Below are positions 17,401-23,648 of a stretch of DNA of 30,164 bases, one piece after another. Numbering within the stretch: the stretch's first letter is position 1; the number at the start of each line of letters is the position of its first letter. The notes beneath the pieces were generated by a model. The model worked only from the letters and a program-made list of their open reading frames with translations, searched no databases and was not told the origin of the DNA. A program made the position numbers and the translations under genes. The stretch is taken from contig PJAB01000306.1 in assembly GCA_002887195.1 (NCBI GenBank), positions 1 through 30,164 of the forward strand, in the 5' to 3' direction. This stretch comes from Chrysochromulina parva. Lineage: Eukaryota > Haptophyta > Prymnesiales > Chrysochromulinaceae.

Positions 17401-19560
17401 GCCCTTGGAGATTGCGAGCTCGTGCTCGGATTGCTCGCGGGCTGCGCGCCGCACCTCCTCCACCTGCTGCTTCAACTGCTTGCGCGCCGCCTTGGCCTCT
17501 TCGCGCGCGGCGGCCGCATCGGCGGTCGCGCGCTGCACCTCCGCCCGCATCTGATCGAGCTCGGATTGCATCTCGATCTGGCGCTCGCGAGATTGCTGAG
17601 CGGCCTCCGCGAGCGCCTGCTTCTGCAGCTTCGCCATCGCGGCCATCTGCTCGGACGCGGCCGATGCATCCACCGCCTCGCCCTGCACCGACACGTTGAC
17701 AATGCTCTGCGCGCGCTTGGCCCACTGCAGCGTCGAGAGGGTCTCGGCGTAGTGGGAGCTGTGGGGAGAGACCGCGTTGATCATGACGGTCTGCGCGTTC
17801 CCGCCCAAACTCTCCTCGAGCAGCTGCGTGAGCTTCGATTCGCGGTAGGGCACATGCGTCGCCCTCCCGCCGGAGAGGGCCGCGATCACGTTGCCGAGCG
17901 CCGCCAGGCTCTTGTTGATCGCGACGCACTCACTCATCATCTTCTTGTCCTCATCCGCGCCTGAGAGCTTCGCGCGCTCCGAGCCGGCGAGATCGACGAG
18001 ATTGAGCTTCGAGCGCAGCGTGCGCATCGAGCGGCGTGCGCGACGGCGCGAGGCAGTGGCCGAGGAGCCGCCCGAGGAGAGCGCCGCGCCCGCCTCGGAC
18101 TCCTCGGTCGGCACGATGCCTTCGTCCGTCGCTGCCGTGTCCGCGTCCTCGTCCGCGTCCGCCGCGAGCGCCTCGCCGGCCTCGCCGGCCTCGTCCTCGT
18201 CGACTGGCACCTGCTGCTCGAGCACGAGCGTGAAGACCGCGTGCGATCGGCTCGAGGCGGCGTTCATCTTGGTCGCGGCGGTGGCGCGCTGGCCGTTGCC
18301 GCGGCTGATGAGGTCGATGACATCCTGTGGGGAACGTATGGCGTGTTCCGTCAACCCGGAGACAAAGACCCCGAGCTGCGCCGAGGTGCGGATGCGCAGC
18401 TCCGGCGCCGACCTCACCTCCGCCGTGCCGCCGCCTCCGCCGCCGCTCGCCCCGGGCTCTGCTAGAAGGTCTATCAGGGTCTCGTTGTAGATCTGCAGGT
18501 ACGTGGCGGTGAGCTTGAAGGAGCGTCGCCGGCCGCCCTTGGCAGGCTGCCCAGCGCTCCGGCCGCTCTCGCCGCTGCCACCGCCGCTGCTGCCGATGCT
18601 GCTGCTGCTCCTGCTGCTGCCGTCCCCCTCGACCGCCGCCTCCTCGCCGCCGCCCTCGCCGCCGCCCGCGTCCTCCTCCTCGTCCCCCTCGTCGTCGCTG
18701 CTCTTGGCGGCACGCGGTGTGGCGGCCTCGTCGGCACGCACCTTGGAGGCGTCGCGGGCACGCATGGCCTGCAGCCTCTCGAAGAGGAAGTACGCACTCC
18801 GCGGCACCAGCCCCGGCTCGAGCGCCGTGCCGAGCATGGTGTGGGTCTTCCCACTGCCGGTCTGCCCATAGGCAAAGATCGTCGCGTTGAAACCCTCGAG
18901 GATCTCCTTGACGAGGGGCGCGCCGCAGGCGGCGAAGACGGACAGCTGGTCCGCGCTCGGCCCGAACGCGTGGTCGTACGCGAACACCTGGGCGTCGTCC
19001 TTGCCTTCGCCCGGCTTGCCGTAGTGGTGGGTCAGAGGCCCTCCGGTCAAGGTCACGGTCCTGCCTGACACGCTGACGGCCGCGCTCTCGTGCGCATTGC
19101 CCGACGGACGGACGCGCACGGCGACGCGCACCGATGACTGGCGAAAGCCGCCAGATGCCGGCGGCGACGACGCGCGCGACGCCGTCCGAGGTGCACTTGC
19201 GCCGCCGCCCTCATCGAGGAGCGCCAGGGGCGACGCGACGGGGCTGCGAGATCGCGCCAGCGGCTGACCGGTGCTCTCAGGACTGTTGCTGCGCCGCGGG
19301 CGTCCAGGAGTGACGCCGAATCCTCCCGCCGATGGCGAACCGGAGCGCGATCCAAACGAGCTGCTCCGTCGCCGGTTTTCGCCGCTGAAGTCGCCAGAGG
19401 CCATCACATCGGCCGCGCCACCCGGGCTGCGGCTCCGCGAGGCCGGCGGGCGCAGCTTCGAGCCCGCCTTGGTTGGGGCGCTCGTCACACGGCGCAGCGG
19501 CGAGACGTTTGCTGCCGGTGAGGGTGCACGAGGCGGGCGCTTGGCCTGGGCCTGCTGCAT
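14488..19560 (-). CDS. Kinesin with N-terminal motor and very long Ala/Glu coiled coil
   Basis: Start taken at ATG 19560 (1690 residues). The open frame continues to 19713 but only through a GTG and AT-rich DNA. A Ser/Arg-Pro-rich head (~1-140) precedes the motor (~144-620): P-loop GQTGSGKT (18867-18844), YLQIYNETLIDLL, switch I NAASSRSH, switch II LVDLAGSER, and HVPYRESKLTQLLEESLGGN. Motor residues are intact, so it should be a microtubule ATPase. Two long acidic/Ser-Gly insertions interrupt the motor, one before the YLQIYNE strand and one before LRSKLNLVDL. Then ~700 residues of heptad coiled coil (oligomerisation), a Ser/Pro region, a Gly-Leu amphipathic block (GLGDVSRSLNDAVAGAIDDV) and an Arg/Glu tail. 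Family not assignable by eye. No stop or convincing intron over 5 kb. Confidence 0.87.
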   Translation of the reverse strand: MQQAQAKRPPRAPSPAANVSPLRRVTSAPTKAGSKLRPPASRSRSPGGAADVMASGDFSGENRRRSSSFGSRSGSPSAGGFGVTPGRPRRSNSPESTGQPLARSRSPVASPLALLDEGGGASAPRTASRASSPPASGGFRQSSVRVAVRVRPSGNAHESAAVSVSGRTVTLTGGPLTHHYGKPGEGKDDAQVFAYDHAFGPSADQLSVFAACGAPLVKEILEGFNATIFAYGQTGSGKTHTMLGTALEPGLVPRSAYFLFERLQAMRARDASKVRADEAATPRAAKSSDDEGDEEEDAGGGEGGGEEAAVEGDGSSRSSSSIGSSGGGSGESGRSAGQPAKGGRRRSFKLTATYLQIYNETLIDLLAEPGASGGGGGGTAEVRSAPELRIRTSAQLGVFVSGLTEHAIRSPQDVIDLISRGNGQRATAATKMNAASSRSHAVFTLVLEQQVPVDEDEAGEAGEALAADADEDADTAATDEGIVPTEESEAGAALSSGGSSATASRRRARRSMRTLRSKLNLVDLAGSERAKLSGADEDKKMMSECVAINKSLAALGNVIAALSGGRATHVPYRESKLTQLLEESLGGNAQTVMINAVSPHSSHYAETLSTLQWAKRAQSIVNVSVQGEAVDASAASEQMAAMAKLQKQALAEAAQQSRERQIEMQSELDQMRAEVQRATADAAAAREEAKAARKQLKQQVEEVRRAAREQSEHELAISKGEMQAEQQQAIAQAIAAKELEWKRQLAEAESASTHLASARANQLHIASELAAAAERETKLQLSLKTLVASHTAVKATLESEREKRKEAEAHAKQARDAARAASEAEASELDAAMAKAREAANERVEALKAETEKRISQVRQKAEARVAEAEARVAAAAEAALNTARAEMREAVEAAEAAAAELGMALAARDGALEELRWRLGQAEERQAEARAEAEEAASAYEEAEAAREEAVRAQAAAEGAVEAAAAAHRGAIEALQADVAAAKAEAAEAAAEAAEAAAAAEAAEAAVEAAEAAAATEAAEAEAARAEAEAARAEAEAARAEAEAARVEAEEAAKAFAEAEEAHEAETAQREEESLIREEEHSAEVATLKAQLMAATEAATAAQAAMRSVEAQKARAAAEEAAALAAKQEALATVAAAEARSAVSSQHRQALEAQVLQAAAAADGLKVEAAASKAQAASLAATNTALAAANQALEAQQEAARAARDDALDAAAAATASKEDLQAEISNLRAEVSRSRDAVAQAMMSVQAEMNSRQAAWAAERRQLVESLALLSGTPLGTTPLGTPPLGTTPVGVIPVGMPPGPPGLPPVPSAHMLASRPAAAAPRHHAPSTPPAPPAPTASSASSSRASSSRASSSRSPRADSVPGTSPGGASEPSMLATGGGMGPSSRPSSRPSSRRSDLLSVTSEAEAESARHSAQHGGRGGKGSEEPGKDSPNLLSNVFRYGAKGLDHLGKEVGKGLGDVSRSLNDAVAGAIDDVGKGLGALLPKTPHGTLEGDERRGERQAEREHHRTPQREHHRTPPASRDQRDQRDEARERRRESRGERERERERGERERERGERERERGERRHSPRDRPHSPRAVSSAAVAVAASAYTAVPPTEGALAAAAASAAAAAAGPLVPSVSHAKTHPNAIASASSECLPSACMSPLKKPTAYALRLGENGAMPGGFGPRAPSNRKERPPLATLPRAA
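14860..14928 (-). repeat. 21-bp CTCGCCACGTTCACGTTCACG repeat in kinesin tail
   Basis: Three units, the last extended by one extra 6-bp CGTTCA step; encodes alternating Arg/Glu (RERERGE). Confidence 0.85.
16408..16491 (-). repeat. Four 21-bp units encoding one coiled-coil heptad each
   Basis: Unit CTCCGCCTCCGCCCTCGCCGC (plus strand), encoding AEAEAAR heptads. The DNA period equals seven codons, so the coiled coil has grown by heptad duplication. Confidence 0.85.
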
Positions 19561-19709
19561 GGAGGGAGCGCAGGAGTTGAACTCAAAAAAGGCGTCCAGG
19601 GGTCTGTGAAGTTCACAGTGAAATTTGTTATTTCCCAAAAAGAAATCATTACACTTGTAATGAGCGCGCCAGGGCCAGGGGTCCTGCGCGCACTGGCCGA
19701 TTCGAGATC
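19561..19709. promoter_or_regulatory. Short spacer between the two kinesin genes
   Basis: About 150 bp, AT-rich around 19580-19665 (GTGAAATTTGTTATTTCCC), in contrast to the flanking coding DNA. It must hold the promoter and 5' UTR of the coiled-coil kinesin and the 3' end of the kinesin-8 transcript. Confidence 0.55.
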
Positions 19710-21944
19710 TCACAGATGCTGCTTGCCGCCGCCCCGCCGCTCGCGCTCAACGTCGGCAGTCGACGGGCGCGGGCGCGGGTTGGAGGCGGCGCGCGGGATG
19801 CCCGACACGGCGCCAGCGCCGCCCGTGCCGCCGCCGGCTGCCGGGGCGCCGCCCTGAGCAGTGGAGGGGCGGCCGTTGGCCGTGCCGCTGCCTACGCGCG
19901 CCGTGGCGGCGGGCGGGCGAGCGGTGTACCGTTCGGCGCCCGACACGGCGCCCGGCACGGCGGCGGCGGCGCCGCCCGTCGCTCGCCGCTCCGAGCTCGC
20001 GCCGTCGCGAGCGCTCGCGTCGGCGCGGGCGGAGCTGGCGGAGGGTGGGAGGGTAGCGGAGGCGGAGGCGGAGGCGCGGAGGGACCCTCGCCTGGGCGAG
20101 ACCTCGGCCGGCGGGGGCGGCGCGCCGCCGTTGTGGGCGCTCAGCCCCCCGGGCGCCGTTGTGGGCATGGAGAGCTTGAGGGCAGATAGGATCTCGCGCG
20201 CATCTCCCGCCGATCTCCCGCCGATCTCCGGAGAGCTCGTCGAGATCTTGTCGAGGCGAGCGCCGCCGCCGCAGGCTGCACCACAGCTGGTGGCACCTCG
20301 ACGATTGATGGCGGCGGCAGCGGCGGCCGCGGCGGCGGTCTGGGCGGCGGCGGTCGGGGGGGCGGGTTGGTCCTCGCGCGGCGTCATGGGAGCCGAGAGC
20401 CATGCGGGCATCGCTGGGTAGTAGGACTGCATCAGAGGATCGTCCTCCGACGCCACCACGCTCATCACGGCGCTGCCCACCACGGCGCTCATCCGGGAGC
20501 CTTCGTCGAACGCGCCGTGATGGGCACCACCCGCGCCCATCGCCCCTCCGCAGATGGAGGGCAGCGAGAGCGGCAGCTGCGCCGGCTGAGATAGCTGCTC
20601 GTCGTCCATTGAGGCGCCGCCGCGCCCGCCACAGCGCCCGCCGCGCTCCCTTTCGCGATCTCGATCTCGATCTCGATCTCGCTCGCGGTCGCTGTACGTC
20701 GGTCGATCCAGAGGCAACGGCAGCGGCGGCGCGCGACGCGGCGAGGCGCTGACCGAGCTCGCGGTGCTCGAGACGGCGCTCGTGTTGCGCGGAGAAGGCG
20801 CTGTGAAGTATTCGCGGTCCAGATCGCGATCTGAGCGCTCCCCGCCACGGAGATCGCGATCTGAGCGTTCCCCACCACGGAGATCGCGATCTGAGCGTTC
20901 CCCACCACGGAGATCGCGATCTGAGCGTTCCCCACCACGGAGATCGCGATCTGAGCGCTCGCCGCCACGCTCGCGCTCCCTAATTTGGGAGGTGCTCGGA
21001 TCGACGCGAGCCGCATGCTGGGCAGCATACGAGTTGGTACCGGTAGCGCCTTTGGTGCGCGGCGAGGCGCTCGGCATCGTCCTCATTTGGGTGTTGGCAG
21101 GCGAGGCGCTCGGCATCGCCCTTCGCCCGCCGCCTTCGCGTCCGCCGCTGCCGCCACCGCTGCCGCCACCGTCCCGCCCGTCGCCGCCACTGCCGCCGCC
21201 ACTGCCGCCGCCACTGCCGCCGACACTGCCACCGCCCGCACCACCGCCGCCTGCGGCCACCGTCGGTACACGCCCGTTGCACCCGCGCAGTTGCCGACGA
21301 GCCGCCGCAGCACGGCGTGGGTCGGGTGAGATCGCCTCCTCAACAAAGCGAAGGACCGACAGCCGCTTGGTGCGCGCGTGCTTGAGCTCCTCGGAGGCAC
21401 GTCGCACCTGATGAGGGAGGCAATCATGGGTCCTCAGAGGTCATCAGAGGTCATCAGAGCTCCTCAGAGCTCCTCGGAGCTCATCAGAGGTCATCAGAGG
21501 TCATCAGAGGTCATCAGAGCTCCTCAGAGCTCATCAGAGCTCATCAGAGCTCATCAGCGGCAGGTCGTACCACTGCCGAGGTCGACAGCCCCTCGTCCGC
21601 GCCGTCGTCGCCCCCCTCGCCCTCGCCCTCGTCGGCACCTGCGGACCTGTCGCGCTTCGACTCCGCCATTGCCGCCTGGAACGCGAGCGCGCCGAGGGTG
21701 CGCCATGGCGTCGCGGTACCGTTGCGCTCGAGCACCTGCAAGTCGTCGTCATTGTCATTGTCGTCATCGAGCGCCGTGTTCTCGTCGTCGCCCTCCTCCT
21801 CCTCCTCCCCGTACGCCGTCCGATGACGCGCCTCATCACCCTCCACTTCCACATAGAGGCCACCTGGCCCGTTGACGAAACCAACGGGTGGCGCGGCCGC
21901 CGGCGGCGCGGCGCCGTCGCGGGCGCTCCGGATGGTCCTCTCCA

Positions 21945-21979
<35 letters not shown>

Positions 21980-23609
21980 AACGTGCCTGCGGCGCCGGCG
22001 CGCCCATAGCGCGGCACGACGCGAGGCTCGACGGAGCCGTGATGGGAGCCGAACCCGTCGGATGCGACCGTTGCGCCCGAGGGCGGCAGGGGAGGTGAGA
22101 TCTCGGAGCCGCCGACGAGCGCGAGGTCGAAGGCCGAAAGCATCACGTCGCGTAGAGCCTCGGGGATGGAGTCGTGCCAGACCGAGAGCAGCTCCTGCAT
22201 CAAGGCCACCTTGGAGCGAGCCTGCTGCTTGAAGCGCACCGCGTCTGTCGCGGCCTGCTGATGCTTCATGGCGAGCCGTAGCTGTGAAACGCGCTGTGAA
22301 GAGACGATGCGCTCTGGGATCTCGTCGGAGAGAGATTGGAGGGAGCGACGGTTCTCGGAAAGTTCCTTGCGCAGCCGCGCGATGTTCGCCTCCTCCGTCT
22401 GCACATCGTGCTGCAGCTGCTCTATCGAGACGGCAGACGTACCGGTAGGCGAAGGCTCGCGGCCGCCGGCCACCCCGCCGGACCTGTTCTGCGGCGCGTC
22501 GGGGAAGGCGAGTTGATGCGCGAGCCGTATGGTGGCCACCTTGGAGGCATGCTTCGCACGGGCCATCTCCCGAAGCAACGCCTGCTGCTCCTTCCACGTG
22601 AGCGCGGACTCGGCGGAGATGGCCTCGAGCTCCTCGGCCTCCATGTTGTCGAGCGCCACGTAGGCCGCCTGCAAGCATGGAGCCATCCGCGCCAGGCCAT
22701 CAGTGGTCATCAGCTGCCATCAGTGGCCATCAGTGGCCATCAGTGGCCATCAGAGGTCATCAGAGGTCATCAGAGGTCATCAGTAGCCAATCAGCCGTGT
22801 GGCGTCTGTCGCGCGCTCTGATTAGAGCAGTGGACTATGGAGAAGCCACCGTCTCAGTATAGGCGGCTGTACGTGAATACCTTCCTGTGCCCCAATCTCA
22901 AGACCAGCGCACCTATGGCGTTGCCGCACATGGCCGGCTCCAAGATGGGGAAGCAATCATGATTGCGATCCAAGCATGATTGCGATCCAATCATGGGCCA
23001 TGGGATCGCAATCAGGCGCACTCAGGCGTACTCAGGCACACTCAGACGCAATCAGCCGTGGTACCTGGACTGACGGGTTGGATTGAGCCTCAGGCTCGCG
23101 CTCCACAAGCTCTGCGAGGACTCGCCGTACCTGATGAGGGAGGCCATCAGCATGCAATGAGGGAGGCCATCAGCATGCAACGAAGGAGGCTAATTGCAGT
23201 GCAGTTAGCATGCTGCTCTGGCTCGCGCTCCGCAATCTCAGCGATCTCCTTAATCTCCGCGATCTCCGCGATCTCCGTAATCTCAGTGAGCCCTCGCCGC
23301 ACCTCCGCCATCGACTGGCCCGCGCACCTCCGCAATCTCAATCTCAATCGCAATCTCAGCGCACCTCCGCCATCGACTGGCCCGCGCCGGCCGCGACCGC
23401 CGCCGCCGCCGCCGCGCCGTTGCCATACTCGTCGTCCTCGGCCGTCGGATCGAGCGTCGTCTCGGGCGCGCCGCCCTCTTCGGTCGCGGTATCGTACTCG
23501 CGCTCCTCCCGCTCATCCTCCCGCTCCTCTTCCTCCTCTTCCTCTTCGAGCTCATCCGACGGTGGCGGTGGGGTGGAGCCGCCACGTCCCAGGCCGCCGC
23601 CGCCGCCGC

Positions 23610-23648
<39 letters not shown>

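Noticed and set aside
19561..19713. N-terminal extension of the coiled-coil kinesin to 19713
   Set aside because: It begins at GTG, not ATG, lies in AT-rich DNA and overlaps the stop region of the upstream gene; ATG 19560 is preferred.
19710..21407. Treating the 565-codon frame as a separate gene
   Set aside because: It begins at GTG exactly at a splice acceptor, and phase is preserved with the preceding kinesin-8 exon.
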